Shown here: positions 21,301-32,103 of the stretch, in pieces
Numbering within the stretch: position 1 is the stretch's first letter
How the letters are laid out: each line of letters opens with the position of its first letter
DNA from: Fennellomyces sp. T-0311
Taxonomy: Eukaryota > Mucoromycota > Mucoromycetes > Mucorales > Lichtheimiaceae
DNA length: 64,000 bases
Direction of reading: 5' to 3'
Assembly: GCA_025266875.1 (NCBI GenBank)
Contig: JALLLT010000040.1
Location: 339,039-403,038 of the forward strand
Notes under the pieces: generated by a model
What the model was told of the DNA's origin: nothing
Database searches by the model: none
The model's input: the letters and a program-made list of their open reading frames with translations, nothing else
Position numbers and translations under genes: made by a program

Positions 21301-22903
21301 GCTTGACGATTTCCGGATCAGTGACAACGGTTGCGATGGTGACGTTGCGAGGGATGGTTTGAACAGCGGGTGCGCTACCGGGAGGAAGACTGGCAGCCAG
21401 TTTTGCAGCTGCTTGACCTGCCTTGTCATTGAAAGTGACCAATTTGCCGCTAAAGCTAAAGGAAGCACCGACAGGTCGACGAAGCCATTTGGGAGGATGC
21501 TTGAGGGCAAACGATTGCGTCTGAGGCGCGGCAGCCAGAATGGCGGCGGAGAATGGGTCGTCTGCATTAGCAGGTTGCTCAGACGTCGGAGCAGCTGATT
21601 CATCGTGACCGGCGCCTTGGATCGAATATACATTGATCTTTCCATCAAACGAGGCTGATGCCAACAAGTCAGGGTTGCGAGGACACCAGTCTACTTCAAA
21701 GGTCCAGTTGGTCGAGTGAGACATTTCGCCCAAAAGATCGCCCGTGCGTGGGTTCCAGCAGAGTGTCCGGCAGTCCTTGCCGCACGACATCAGCAGATCA
21801 GAATCCTGGCGGCACCAAGCGACCCCCATAACTCCCTTGCGATGACCGGCTAATGTTTTCTCGGGAGAGTGGGCGTGTCGAAGATCCCAGAGCGTAATCA
21901 CTGGACTGTCATCATCTTCCGAACCTGTCACGATTTGCGTGGCCTATATTGGGTCAGGTTACTGATCCATATACACACAAATGACCTCTCTTTTCCTCCC
22001 ACACAAATAACTTACCACATCTGGATGCCAGGCAATCGATGCAATTCCACGTCGGGCACCACCCATGGCTCCAGCACCCGATCCTGCAAGCGTCATGATC
22101 TCTTTGCGGTTCCGGAGATCCCACACAACCGTATGGCCGGTAGTGGAGGACGTAGCCAGAATATGCGGAACCTGGCAGTTCCATGCAACGCTGGTGATAT
22201 CATCTAGTTTGTTGGATCGAGCACCAGGAGTATACGGCTTGGTTGGGTTGGTGAGATCCCAGATGTACACCTAGCAATGCGAATTAGTGGCACGCGCCTT
22301 CATTTGGGCAGGCATTGTCAGCTTACCTCGCTGTTATTGCCAGCAGAAACCAGCAAATTCGATTGAAGCGAGTTAAAGTCGAGGCCACGGATCGGGCCGG
22401 TGTGTGTTGCGTTCCGTAATATTAATGATTCATCGGCTCTGTTGAACGCAAACAGTTAGAAATCCAGCCTAGTCGTTTTCGCTTTTACTACGCACCCTTT
22501 GTCCTCAAGAATAGCAGCCGGGTTCCAAAGCTCGAGTTCACCGCTGTCCATACCGCCGGCAATAACACCATATGGCTTCTCATTTGTGGCGTGGCCCCAT
22601 CTGAGTGTGTTGAATCTGTTTTGAAACCGAGGATTGCAAGATGAGTTTCATTCCATTGCGGTACTCCATAGCTTTCAGTGGAAACATTTACCTAGCATTA
22701 GTGCTCACTTTTCCTGCGGGGGATAACCCTTGGCTGCTGTTCGAGTGTGTGAGGTCTAGCTTGAACAGCTCGAGCTCAGACGCGTTCGAAAAGGAATCAT
22801 CCAAAGCTCCCGACACAGTGCCGGCTGCAATCAGTGGCAGCTGCTGGCCAGGGCTCCAAGCAAAGGTTGCTGTCCGATGGATTTCGTTGAGCTTCTTGGC
22901 CAT
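18311..22903 (-). CDS. SEC31: COPII outer-coat subunit Sec31
   Basis: Eight exons, 22903-22692, 22615-22496, 22438-22327, 22270-22016, 21943-18838, 18773-18682, 18614-18497 and 18441-18311, close to 1,381 residues. Sec31 pairs with Sec13 to build the cage of ER exit vesicles and boosts Sar1-GTP hydrolysis through its proline-rich region. Residues 1-340 are the WD40 propeller (VYIWDLTNPTKPYTPG, HTVVWDLRNRK, ITLWDLRHAHSPEKTLAGH). An acidic stretch rich in EE/TEE follows, then the alpha-solenoid (ancestral coatomer element) at roughly 500-800, then a Pro/Gln-rich disordered region (about 840-1260) with an uninterrupted run of 11 glutamines. The last 110 residues are the conserved helical domain (DYDMAHRIQVDLVTTRYEECGQW, LVGVKRLID). 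Introns 5 to 7 break this C-terminus into small exons; intron 6 carries a TA microsatellite next to its donor. Confidence 0.93.
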
Positions 22904-24186
22904 ACTCTTTTATACAAGGAAAGCTGGTAGATGAGAGATGAAACGGTCAGGTACGCGACAATGATAAAGGGAAGAAAGATAAAGGCAGGCGCAAGTACAC
23001 GTTAGATGCGATTCACACATTGGTGACAAGGAATCCCATTGTTATTTGCATTGCTTACCTTTCAAGTGAAGCCCAAGACAACTTATGTACAAGGTATGAG
23101 TGAAGCGCTTTTTTGGGCGATACGTGGAGTTAGTTTTGTGCTTTCGGAGCATCAATTCTGCCAGCGTATGGTCGTGGTACACGGCACTCTTGCCTTGAAG
23201 TACCTTGGTAACCGGATATGACGACACGAGAACATGGATGTAATTTCATGTGAATACACAATAAGATACTTTTAATAACTCTGAACCCTTTTATGCGAAA
23301 TTAAACTCGAGTAACACGCCAACTTGCCGATATCAATGTGGGGTGATTATCAATGTCACGACTTTTTTTTCCACAACGCATATCGGGGTGGAACATTTGC
23401 TGACATTTTCGACTGTACTTGTCACAAGTCAGTAAGATATGGTACAGCAGGTGTGTTTCCAAGCACTGGATAAATTGATCTACCGTGGTACCGATCTTAC
23501 CATTTAGCTGCTGCTCGTGATCATGCAGCTTTTGGATTCAACTAATGCTTGAGGGTTGACATGCCCCCGCTGCAATGATTCCCATAATCAAAGTACTCAT
23601 ATCACCTAAATTGGGCGTTGCTAAATGGTAGTGAGCACTTGCTCCACACTTTTCAGAATCATCACAAAGTAAAACTTTTAAGGATCACTTACACTGGAAC
23701 TGGATGAGTCGGATGCTGTAAATATCAGGTTTACGCTACACGTTCCTTGGTGACCATCATGTTTCAGACCCTGAAAATCGCGCCTAGCAACAACGAATTA
23801 GTCTACAATTGGCACCGATCGCATTCACACTCAACCCTGAAGCTTCCTTCACACCCTTTGTATCAGCACATCTCAATAAAGCCAACATCTCAACAATTGA
23901 AATAGCCCGCTCTTACGTGTCCCCAACGATCACTAATAGTATACCAGTTTCCAGCGTTCAAAATCGACTAGAAAGAAGGTTTTGAGAGCATAAGTATTGC
24001 CACACAAAATGCGTAACACGAAAGAAATTGCGCAAGAATGCGTTTTGCAAATAATGAGGCACCTTATGCAGAGGCATGATCAAATGAAAAAGAGACACAA
24101 CATACGTTCGAGGTCCACGTGACTTGTGCAGAGCCTCAATACAAGAAATCAGTTCCTGTTTTCCTTGTGCAACCTTTGGCACACAC
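22904..24186. other. Intergenic; divergent promoters of SEC31 and the F-box gene
   Basis: About 1.3 kb between two divergently transcribed genes. Short open frames on both strands have no recognisable domain and no splice partner. The 23,300-24,000 part is AT-rich and looks like non-coding or eroded sequence. I see no tRNA and no clear inverted-repeat element here. Confidence 0.5.
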
Positions 24187-26067
24187 ATGGGAAGCATAAT
24201 TACAAATCTACCCATTGAAATCATCGACCACATTTCAACCTACTTGGACCAAAATGACTTACTTCAATGTGCTAATGTCTCTCCATCATGGTACATCAAC
24301 TTTCTGATATGTTGGTACCGTTCCGTAAAATTGATCAGCCATTCGAAATCCATACGATTCCTGAAGGTCCTGGAAAAGTCGGCCAAACCAGCAAAGCGAC
24401 GACGAACTCAAGGAAACAAATCCAGCATACCAAGAATCGACGACCTGGGTCAATACATACGCTCTTTGGAGCTGAGCGATGGTCTTATGACCACGAATGC
24501 CATCAAGCAATTGGCACTACTATGTCCAGATGTATCATCGGTTCTGTTCCGATGGGATAATTCCCAGACAAGTCCAGAGCAAGTTACGGATCTGACCAGA
24601 GCATTTCGCACCCCAACACGGCTTTTTGAATATTTTCATCCATCAAGTTTGGTACAATTGTCGCTGGAAGCTGGCCCTTCCTTTCCATCCGCCCCGCTAC
24701 GTAGAATGTCCGACATGACTTTCAAAGTACTGCATCATCTTCCACAGCTGCAGTCACTGAAAATGAGATACGCTGTCTATATTACTATAAAGGATATGCA
24801 GAAACTTCACAGTCTGTGTCAGACACTCAAGCACCTCCATATTGATTGGGCTAGCATCGAGTTTGACGATGCATCCATGTCCTGGGACGAAATCGAGACT
24901 GTCACTCCTGCTCGTACTATGCAAAGCTTTACCTTTCCCAATCCTGTATGGTGTCGTAGTCGTTCTTTTGAGGGGCCTTGGTTCAAATTTATTACCCATA
25001 AATACCCAGCATTGAAAAGTCTCGGCATTTATCATGAAATGACAGATAAAGGATTATACAGGGAACAACCAGAGTTGCCTACTGGTGGCGACGAAACGTT
25101 CTTGCGGAAACACTTTCCACAACTGGAAACCCTACATCTTGGTCGATTTTCAGGGCATTGTAGCATGGTATTTCCCAAGCTTGTCAAAGGCATCAGCAAG
25201 ATCAAGCTATGTGACGTTGACACAACAGGAGCATTCGCAGATTGGATCCATAATGATGCAACAGCGAATATTGATTATCTCTCATTACAAACGTTACCCG
25301 CGAGTATTGGCAAGCTCAATAATTGTACTCATCTTCACGAATTACACCTATCTGGTCTTTGGCCTGCCACGGGTTACCAGAAACTGCCATTGGATGACGT
25401 TCTATCCAACTGTCCAGCATTGCAAACCCTAATAACGTCGCAATGCACGATTCACTACAATTATCCACCAAGAAAGAAATCGCCACTCAAAAAGCTGATA
25501 TTGGCCGATTCGATGCTCTTGGACAACGCTGTACTTGCTCATGTGGGAGAACAATGCCCGAAGCTTGTTCATTTGCAACTCTTTCGATGTATATGGTACA
25601 GCGTAGCCGAAAAGCACTTGATAAAAATCGATATGCCACAGCATTGGTTCTCATGCTTTCGTTTGGTTGAACCAAAGATATCTCAGCGCATTCAAACTGT
25701 TCAAACGCTGGGCAGCGACAGCAATCAAATTCAGCAACCGAGGTGTAACATAGGTTATGGTGGAGTTTATAATGATCGCTTAACCATTGAAACACGCACC
25801 GAAAGCGAAGCGGGTGACACATATGAATCGCGACACTTTTGGATAAGACGACAACTTACACCGTATCAAACGATTGTGACACGAGTTGCGGATTTAGACG
25901 ATACGAATACACCGGACTTGCCTTCCACTACACGCCCTATACAAGCTCGGACCATAATACGTTGTCGCGGTGTATATCGCTTCTACCTCGAAGAAATCCG
26001 AGTAGATTTCGATTATATTGGTTTCAATAGAACAAGTGTAATATCTTCTAAACTACACTTTTTGTAA
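24187..26067 (+). CDS. F-box protein with leucine-rich-repeat-like body
   Basis: Intronless, 626 residues from the chosen ATG. I start at MGSIITNLPIEII because the F-box begins directly there; an in-frame ATG 63 bp upstream (24124) would add 21 unconserved residues. Residues 6-45 are the F-box (LPIEIIDHISTYLDQNDLLQCANVSPSW, written here in part), which would bind Skp1 and place the protein in an SCF ubiquitin ligase. A basic KPAKRRR segment follows at about 78, then irregular leucine-rich repeats (LGQYIRSLELSDG, LPQLQSLKMRY, LKHLHIDW, CPKLVHLQLFRC) to about residue 500, and a C-terminal beta-rich part ending VYRFYLEEIRVDFDYIG. The substrate is unknown. The decayed paralogue at 58737-59986 shares the F-box, the basic segment and the C-terminal strand, so this is one member of a family that duplicates and dies in this genome. 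Confidence 0.8.
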   Translation: MGSIITNLPIEIIDHISTYLDQNDLLQCANVSPSWYINFLICWYRSVKLISHSKSIRFLKVLEKSAKPAKRRRTQGNKSSIPRIDDLGQYIRSLELSDGLMTTNAIKQLALLCPDVSSVLFRWDNSQTSPEQVTDLTRAFRTPTRLFEYFHPSSLVQLSLEAGPSFPSAPLRRMSDMTFKVLHHLPQLQSLKMRYAVYITIKDMQKLHSLCQTLKHLHIDWASIEFDDASMSWDEIETVTPARTMQSFTFPNPVWCRSRSFEGPWFKFITHKYPALKSLGIYHEMTDKGLYREQPELPTGGDETFLRKHFPQLETLHLGRFSGHCSMVFPKLVKGISKIKLCDVDTTGAFADWIHNDATANIDYLSLQTLPASIGKLNNCTHLHELHLSGLWPATGYQKLPLDDVLSNCPALQTLITSQCTIHYNYPPRKKSPLKKLILADSMLLDNAVLAHVGEQCPKLVHLQLFRCIWYSVAEKHLIKIDMPQHWFSCFRLVEPKISQRIQTVQTLGSDSNQIQQPRCNIGYGGVYNDRLTIETRTESEAGDTYESRHFWIRRQLTPYQTIVTRVADLDDTNTPDLPSTTRPIQARTIIRCRGVYRFYLEEIRVDFDYIGFNRTSVISSKLHFL

Positions 26068-26528
26068 ATCAACCCCTCTTCCCAAAGTTATAGCTTTATG
26101 TGTACACTGTATAAAACTAAGCATAAATCAATTTTTGATGCATCTTTTCAGAGCTTATGTCTTGCGTGTTTCAGGATAATGTACAACGAGTGAATTAGCG
26201 TTGTTTCCTACAATCCAACGCTTCATATTCGTCTGCTGGATAACCGTTTTCATCAATAAAGATATTTGCTTTGTGTACGCAGAGTATCGATCTGTTATAT
26301 GAGTCCCTCATTTTTCAGTACTAATCGATAACATATGTTATGTATTGTAGAACTCCGTACCTTGAATTACTGATAGGCTAACTAACCGCTCGTATCTTTC
26401 AAAATTGCAATTTTTTAATTGTTTCAATGAATTTGCCTGTACAGGTGCGATCGTTTTTTTTTTGTTTATCGTCCCTGGAATAACCAATATCGCGTCCAAT
26501 AAATGGTAGTCCCCAGTATCGTGTTTTT
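26068..26528. other. Intergenic, convergent 3' flanks; no gene seen
   Basis: AT-rich sequence between the F-box stop and the stop of the XPA-like gene. It should hold both polyadenylation regions. Short frames on the minus strand have no domain and no splice connection. Confidence 0.5.
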
Positions 26529-27431
26529 TCAGCATTGTTTCTGATTGCTTATTTCTCCTATAGGGTACGCATCAAATAACACATTGTCAAACTGAGTCAA
26601 CTGACATTGACGAATCGTCAAATTACCTTTGCTAATACGCTTTGTGTTCAAAGTAAACTCAATACCGACTTCCCCGCCATGATGAAGCAAGGCCTTTTGA
26701 TGAACGTCATTCCATAGATAAAGTTTCTTGCGTGTGTTACGCTTGGTATTGGCAGGCCCTGCCACCTCCAGGCATTGCATTTTCGCAAACGTATGTGAAC
26801 TCAGCGCAAACATATCCATTGCATCCACACGAGTAATGGTTTTTGTATTGTCTTCATCTGCAGTATCGAGTAAAGTTTCCTTTTGTATTCTTTTTCTTCG
26901 ACAATCGAGACACAACATCTCTCCTTTGTACCTAAGTACCCGGTTTGATAGTTGTCTCGACCTCTTCCGGTATATTTTGCAACCTGTACAGTTATCTAAT
27001 ATCACACGTTAGTATTCATCTGGTTCGCTTAACTTCTTGATGCTTACCGTGGCTTGGTGTTCCTGATGCCGCTTCTGCCATTTCGGTATCCGTACAAGCG
27101 TCCACGCTGTAGCGTGCAATAGGGTTTGCCTTTTCGGGTATGACTTCGCGTTCCTTTCCTTTGTGCTGCGCTTCGTGTGGGCTTTGACAACCCATCCCTT
27201 GCTCCACTCTTTCAGGTGGACTCTCTTCGTGTTGGGTAAGAGCTTGCCCAGGATTTTCGTGTGATGTCAATTCATTCCCTGTTAGTAATCTCATTGTGCC
27301 TTCGACATTATAAGTGTTTATCAATGGAAGTAATTTAGAATTGTACCATCAATAGCAATGCAGGTTGCTAATATGCTTCCTCCAACCGTCACTTGAAGTG
27401 CTTCGACAACAAGTCGCGAAAACATGATCAT
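26529..27431 (-). CDS. XPA/Rad14-like zinc protein (proposed)
   Basis: Three exons, 27431-27347, 27299-27048 and 26995-26529, give 267 residues. Residues 1-28 are hydrophobic (FSRLVVEALQVTVGGSIL), 29-112 charged and disordered with a VDACTDTE stretch. Exon 3 opens with a zinc site CTGC, 22 residues, CLDC (about residues 115-144). Then comes TKTITRVDAMDMFALSS and, at about 204, KKLYLWNDVHQKALLHHGGEVGIE. The order of a C2C2 zinc site, an ITKTEA-like strand, and LYLxxxVxxxAxxxxGGExGLE matches the XPA DNA-binding fold of nucleotide excision repair, though the zinc spacing is wider than the usual 17-18. True Rad14 is longer at the N-terminus, so this may be a divergent relative with another role. 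The first exon is the least certain part; translation could start at the internal ATG at 27425. Confidence 0.5.
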
Positions 27432-28437
27432 GGTGAGTGAGTTATCTGTTCAGTGGTGGGGCGTTTATTTTTTTTGCCTATGACGTTTATGGGTATTCAA
27501 TGGGAACTCGTGATTGTTATAATCTGAGCACAGATAATACCGTTTACCTGTATTCGGCCTGCTTACAGCATTATCGGCATAGATGACTACTCATATCGTA
27601 CGAGGTAAAGATAAGGATAGTAATGGTAGTTAAATCACGTCGGATGTGCACGGACAATGCAAATGGCTCGTGCACTGACTTGAACTATAAGCCGAGATAA
27701 CAATTTTTATGCATCCGCTAATATTACTAGAAATGCATGATAAGTTTGTATTAGAATTGCTCTTTGGATGATTCAACAATCCCAAGTGTTATTGACTTAA
27801 GGGCATTTATAAGAGCCATTACAGCTGCACGACACCCCCCCCCCCGCCAACGTCGGTGCATTCCGTGCATTCGTTGGCGGGGCTCCACCACGTGGTGATA
27901 AAGTTTTGCCTTAACTGGTCTTAGCCACGGCACGCACCAGCAGTGAAGTGCAAGCAATGGCCCTTACAGATGGGCAACTTGTCAGCGGCAACCGTGGCGA
28001 TATCATGACAACCATTCCTAGGCAACAGAAGATATGCTGATAACACAGTTGCGATCCGAACTACGTACATATTCCGGTCATTATTGTTGCAAAAGTACTT
28101 TTGGAAAGCATCGGATTTATTTGCATATATGCGATTCAAAAGAAAAGCAGGACAGAAAAGAATCATACAGCGCAATTGAAAACAATTTAGTGACAAACAA
28201 AGAAAAAAAAAGTAGTGATCGGGTAAGGGGATTTACAGGAGAGTAAGAAACAACAACAGAAGAATTTCGGGTATGCGCGTGCCGTTTGCTAGTTGGGTTG
28301 AGCGGGAAAAAGAAGTCGAGAAAAATGCACATCGTTGAAAAGAAAAGAGAAAAGATATAAAGGAGTTTGAGCGTGTGAGAGTGATTGCAATATGAGGGAA
28401 GCCAAGACGGATGAAAGAAGGGTGGATGGTAGGACCA
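27432..28437. other. Intergenic with poly-C, hairpin and E-box palindrome
   Basis: About 1 kb between the XPA-like start and the stop of the gene ending at 28438. No coding signal is convincing. The notable content is at 27835-27897 and is listed separately. The segment 28200-28430 is purine-rich and probably the 3' UTR side of the downstream gene. Confidence 0.5.
27835..27897. repeat. C11 run, 11-bp inverted repeat and CACGTG palindrome
   Basis: Eleven consecutive C (27835-27845) run into a perfect inverted repeat, CCCCGCCAACG at 27842-27852 and CGTTGGCGGGG at 27872-27882, whose 19-nt loop holds two copies of GTGCATT. Four bases later is a 12-bp perfect palindrome CACCACGTGGTG (27886-27897) with an E-box core. 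It lies about 450 bp upstream of the XPA-like start. It could be a regulatory site for a bHLH factor or a structured remnant of an element. Confidence 0.55.
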
Positions 28438-29444
28438 TTAGTTGATGGCCGGCTCTTTGCCTTTCCTGGATGACGGGGAGAGCGCTCGCATAAATGGCTT
28501 CCTTGTTCGTGAAGTGCTGGGGGACGGTAATGGTTCCCGGTAGTCGATGCTTGCGGAAGACTTTTTGTTCAGGATGACCTTCTTCCTTGGATGCAGATCA
28601 TCGTCTGTTTCATCTAGAGGCAGCTCCTGCAGGGGTGCCCTTCTTGATTCCGGTGATGAGGATGAGGCGGGGCTGCTGTTACTGCAGGCCCATGACCGGG
28701 TCTTTCCGCGCTTTGATGATTCGCTAAAGTCGGTCGGTGGCCGGTTTTCATTGTCCTCAAGGGGTTTGTTATCGTTGTAAAAGGATTCATTCAGCATGTC
28801 GTCGTCGTTCTCGCTGTCCTGATATATCTGGTTGACCCATGAGAATGTGGGGTCGTAGTGCTCGTCGTGATTGTCCTGCTCCAAAATATCCATTGACCTC
28901 TCCCCGAATCCCGTTGGAGTTGGTAACTTGACGTTCATGTCAAAGATCGAATCCAAGGTGAAGCGTTCAGGCGACGACGAAGGAGACTGCTCCGGTGAAG
29001 AGTACATTCGGAGAAGCTCTTCTTCATCTTCCTCCGATTCGTCTTCGTCCGAGTGAAAGATCAACCCTGAATGGTGCTGCAAGACAACAATGAATGAGTT
29101 ACAATGAACACGCCACACCAATCAGTCCCACTTACCATATCCTTCTCGAATCGATCAAAGCTGATCTTCTCTTTGCCGACAACCATTGAGAGGTTGGGGT
29201 GACTCTGCGTGTCCTCGTCTTCAAATGCACGCTTTAACTTGGTGTTGAAGTCCATTACAGGCCTCTGGTTGCGTGCAAAGTACCGAGTCCGGCCGTTCTC
29301 TGTGGACCCTGATGCCAGAGTAAGGTTTGACATTCTGGTGCATGGTGTGAATGTGTAGCGACTCGTTGGTGTTGATTCTTCGTGATCCTCTGGCTGTGAG
29401 TCGAAATACGGCGTAGGAGGCTTTGTGCTTCTGGTGGTCGCCAT
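28438..29444 (-). CDS. Disordered S/T-P-rich acidic protein, likely cell-cycle regulated
   Basis: Two exons, 29444-29136 and 29076-28438, give 315 residues. No folded domain is visible: it is acidic (DEDESEEDEEELL), low in hydrophobics and has at least nine Ser/Thr-Pro sites (PPTP, ESTP, FTP, SSPEQSP, LPTP, SSP, LPSPS, ALSP), as CDK substrates do. A conserved-looking short block, GKEKISFDRFEKDM, ends exon 1. Near 28618-28644 the protein reads RRAPLQELPLDE, a good match to an APC/C destruction box (RxxLxxL) like those of securins and cyclins. The C-terminus is basic. Its promoter (next entry) carries two E2F-type sites. Together these suggest a G1/S-transcribed, CDK-phosphorylated, APC/C-degraded protein, possibly securin-like; that is inference, and I do not recognise the family. 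Confidence 0.65.
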
Positions 29445-29529
29445 TGGAGTAGTGTATATGAGCGAAATGGAGTGGAAGAAGGGAAAAAGCAGTTCATGTT
29501 TCTCCCTTGGGACGGAATCTTAAAATCGT

Positions 29530-29635
29530 CAAAACGCGCTCCATATTTGGAAATTGGCAGGCAAAGACGCGCGCAAAGGTAAAAAATCTGAAAACACGTG
29601 TTTTCATCGCAGACGCGCGCGAAACTGCAAGCCAA
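29530..29635 (-). promoter_or_regulatory. E2F/MBF-type sites flanking a 16-bp palindrome
   Basis: GACGCGCGC occurs at 29566-29574 and again at 29612-29620. Read on the gene's strand the two sites are TTTGCGCGC and GTTTCGCGCGC, both fitting TTTSGCGC/TTTCGCGC, with a weaker AAAACGCGC at 29531. Between them lies a perfect 16-bp palindrome, GAAAACACGTGTTTTC (29590-29605). A CCAAT sits at about 29632. All lie 85-190 bp upstream of the ATG at 29444. Confidence 0.6.
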
Positions 29636-29640
29636 TGGCG

Positions 29641-30287
29641 TCTACGATATGTCTCATCATATCATATCAGTATCAGGCCGCGTTCATCGTAAAGTTTACG
29701 AGCAAACGTCTTCAGAAGTATGTGACCAAAAAAAACTTGTGTATTTCTTCTTGCAAACATCCAGGACTATATTCTCTACGACACTATTCATTATATGCAG
29801 CTGTTAACACAATGTATCCGTCAGGTGCGAAAAGCAGAAACTGAAAAACCGGTTGTGCAAGAGAAAAAAAAGCAGAAAAAGTGTAAAGGCACCTGCCTCT
29901 TCGCGCCAGCCCCATTGCCAAAAGTTTTTTAGGAGAAAAAAGTCCGCACAGCCAATAAGCAGCCACTACGCACGAGAAGCCATCTTGGTTACACAGCGCC
30001 GCTTGCTGCCCTTCGTCCATTCTGCCTTGGCCTCGTGCTCACCTCTCATGTATCCTTAGTGATTCTGTAAGGAGTTAGTACGCCTATAGCCATATGCAAT
30101 TTGAAATCAGAACCTGGTCACAAGCTGGTTCCTGTGGTATCTAATTAGTGAGGAGGCTATTTGCTACCACGAATACACAGATCGAACATCCAAATGAAGA
30201 CATATTCAGAGGAAGGCGCACAGCGGAGGATAATATATATTTGATGTTAAAGTTTGTAATATATATGGGGCACTTTGCAATGCCTTT
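29641..30287. other. Intergenic; no gene seen
   Basis: AT-rich sequence between the promoter region of the disordered protein and the stop of the polygalacturonase gene. A minus-strand open frame of 78 codons at 29784-30020 has no domain, no signal peptide and no splice partner, and I treat it as chance. Confidence 0.45.
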
Positions 30288-31673
30288 CTAGTTGCAGTAG
30301 GAAATATCCTTAGAACCTTCTAGGTTGATGCAAACGTTATCTCCGGTTTTAGAGCTAGGCGTGATATCAATGTCCGAGAGCACAAAATTTGTGCATGGTG
30401 TATCCGTTGAGCAGTTGATGTCAACAATTGGATGCTGCTTCTCTGAAGCCGATCTGTAAAGCGTACAAAAATGAGAATATATGAAAAAGTAGCATAGTTA
30501 ACAACATACCCGCGAATGTTGGTGATAGTCACGTCGCTAATGGTAAGCGAGTGCGAGTCTTCACCGTCACAGTACTCTTGCTGCTGGTCATCACAGTAGT
30601 GCGTCGTGATGATAATGGGGTGCTCAGCATTATCCAACTGGATATCATCGAAGACAACCCCTGTCACTGACCCTTTACCACCAGGCCATGTCTTGATTCT
30701 GTCCGTGTTTATATCATGCGAACATTAATGTTTATCCGATGCATGGCAAAAGAAAGCATACTAACCTTACACCGTTTTGGCAGTCGTGGCAGGCATTGGA
30801 AAGAAATTTGAGGTCCCTAACCTCTTCAATTTCCTCATCTCCCTTTTTACCCAACGAACCAACACTGAAACCGTGGCTACCGGTACAGTCAAGGCCGGTA
30901 ACAGTCAAGTTCGTTACGCCTGGTGACGCGTTCAAATCAACATATTTGTGGTATTTGATATCGTACTGAAAAAAGACTTACCACCGTTGACAGCAATACA
31001 ATCGTCACCATTAATAATAGTGGACGCTCGAATGGTTATGTCCACGGAATCCGAGACGTCGAATGCATCAGTATTGTGGGCATCGAGTTCGGCATCGTCA
31101 GAAACTGTGTCGATGCTAATTTTCTCAAATAATACATTGTCACAGTTGTTGACACTAAAGTGTGAACGAGGAGCCTTGTTGATCTTAAACCCACCGAAAT
31201 AGGAGTTGCTTGCCCTGGGCTTAAAGAGTGGAGGTGCCTTGCGGTTGACAGCATCATACCTTGTCAAGTCTTATTGTTAACTAATACTTCCTTGATCTAC
31301 ACCCCTTATAACAACTTTACCATCCCTGGCCATTGCCATTGATTGTGCCTGAGCCGCTGAAGTGGATGTTGTCGCCACGAAGATAGATAAAAGCTTTTTC
31401 ATCTTGATATTTGGTGTTGTACGAGGGCAGGTTGAGTGTTCCTTGGAAATCGACAGTGATGTCTTGCAGGCCTTCGATATAGATGACAGTTTCCATATTG
31501 TATTCCGAGTCTGCGGGGAACTCGACTGTGCCTCCATTGTTGCAGCTTTCAAATGCTTCCACAATGTTGGGAGTGTCATCGCCGCCTCCTGAGCTTTTTA
31601 CAGTGCATGTGGCAGCAAGAGCTAATGGGGACAGAATCAAAGCGATGGCTGTAGTAAGACGAGAAAGTTGCAT
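30288..31673 (-). CDS. Secreted exopolygalacturonase (GH28)
   Basis: Five exons, 31673-31321, 31259-30982, 30919-30766, 30698-30510 and 30453-30288, give 379 residues. Residues 1-20 are a signal peptide (LTTAIALILSPLALA). The mature part is the GH28 right-handed beta-helix with all four catalytic motifs in order: NTDAFD, GDDCIAV, the SHG motif in CTGSHGFSVGSLG, and RIKTWPG. The Ser before His-Gly (rather than Gly-His-Gly) and the SVGSLG context are what I expect of exo-acting enzymes, which release galacturonic acid from the chain end. The late cysteines (CDDQQQEYC, NCSTDTPC, NVC) fit disulfide-bonded secreted forms. Two introns fall inside motif regions and rejoin them perfectly, which supports the model. 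A TATA box lies 38-45 bp upstream of the ATG. Confidence 0.92.
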
Positions 31674-31710
31674 TTTGGATTATTGAGCTAGATTATCTTT
31701 ATTTTTACTC

Positions 31711-31718
31711 CTTTTATA
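31711..31718 (-). promoter_or_regulatory. TATA box of the exopolygalacturonase gene
   Basis: The minus strand reads GGCTATAAAAGG here, a full TATA consensus placed 38-45 bp upstream of the start codon, as expected for a strongly inducible extracellular enzyme gene. Confidence 0.55.
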
Positions 31719-32103
31719 GCCTTTGGAAATGTCAAAGTACTCGGTAGAATAGATGAATAATCCCGATGTAAACATCCGCATGTTGTTCGCAAAATGAAGT
31801 TAGAGATGTTACATAATTAAGCACATTATTAAGTTGTGACAGAAGTCGTCAGATGCTTCGGAACAATCAGTCTTGCAAAAATAAAAGCGACTTTTCCTAT
31901 TTCCCTTGCGTGTACTTCATATGACCAACAAGGTGGTACATTTTTGCCTGTCAGCATTAGCCGCGGTAATCATCTGGTGCTACTATATTGTAATATGAAC
32001 CGAGGTGTATTACTATGTGTTAACGAAATATGGGAAATAAGTGTAACTGGTACAGGGTATATGTACAAATATAGATCTTGGAAAATCTGATATCCAAAAA
32101 AGT
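31719..32103. other. Intergenic; no gene seen
   Basis: About 385 bp of AT-rich sequence upstream of the polygalacturonase TATA box and downstream of the small cysteine protein. No splice-supported coding sequence is seen on either strand. Confidence 0.45.
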
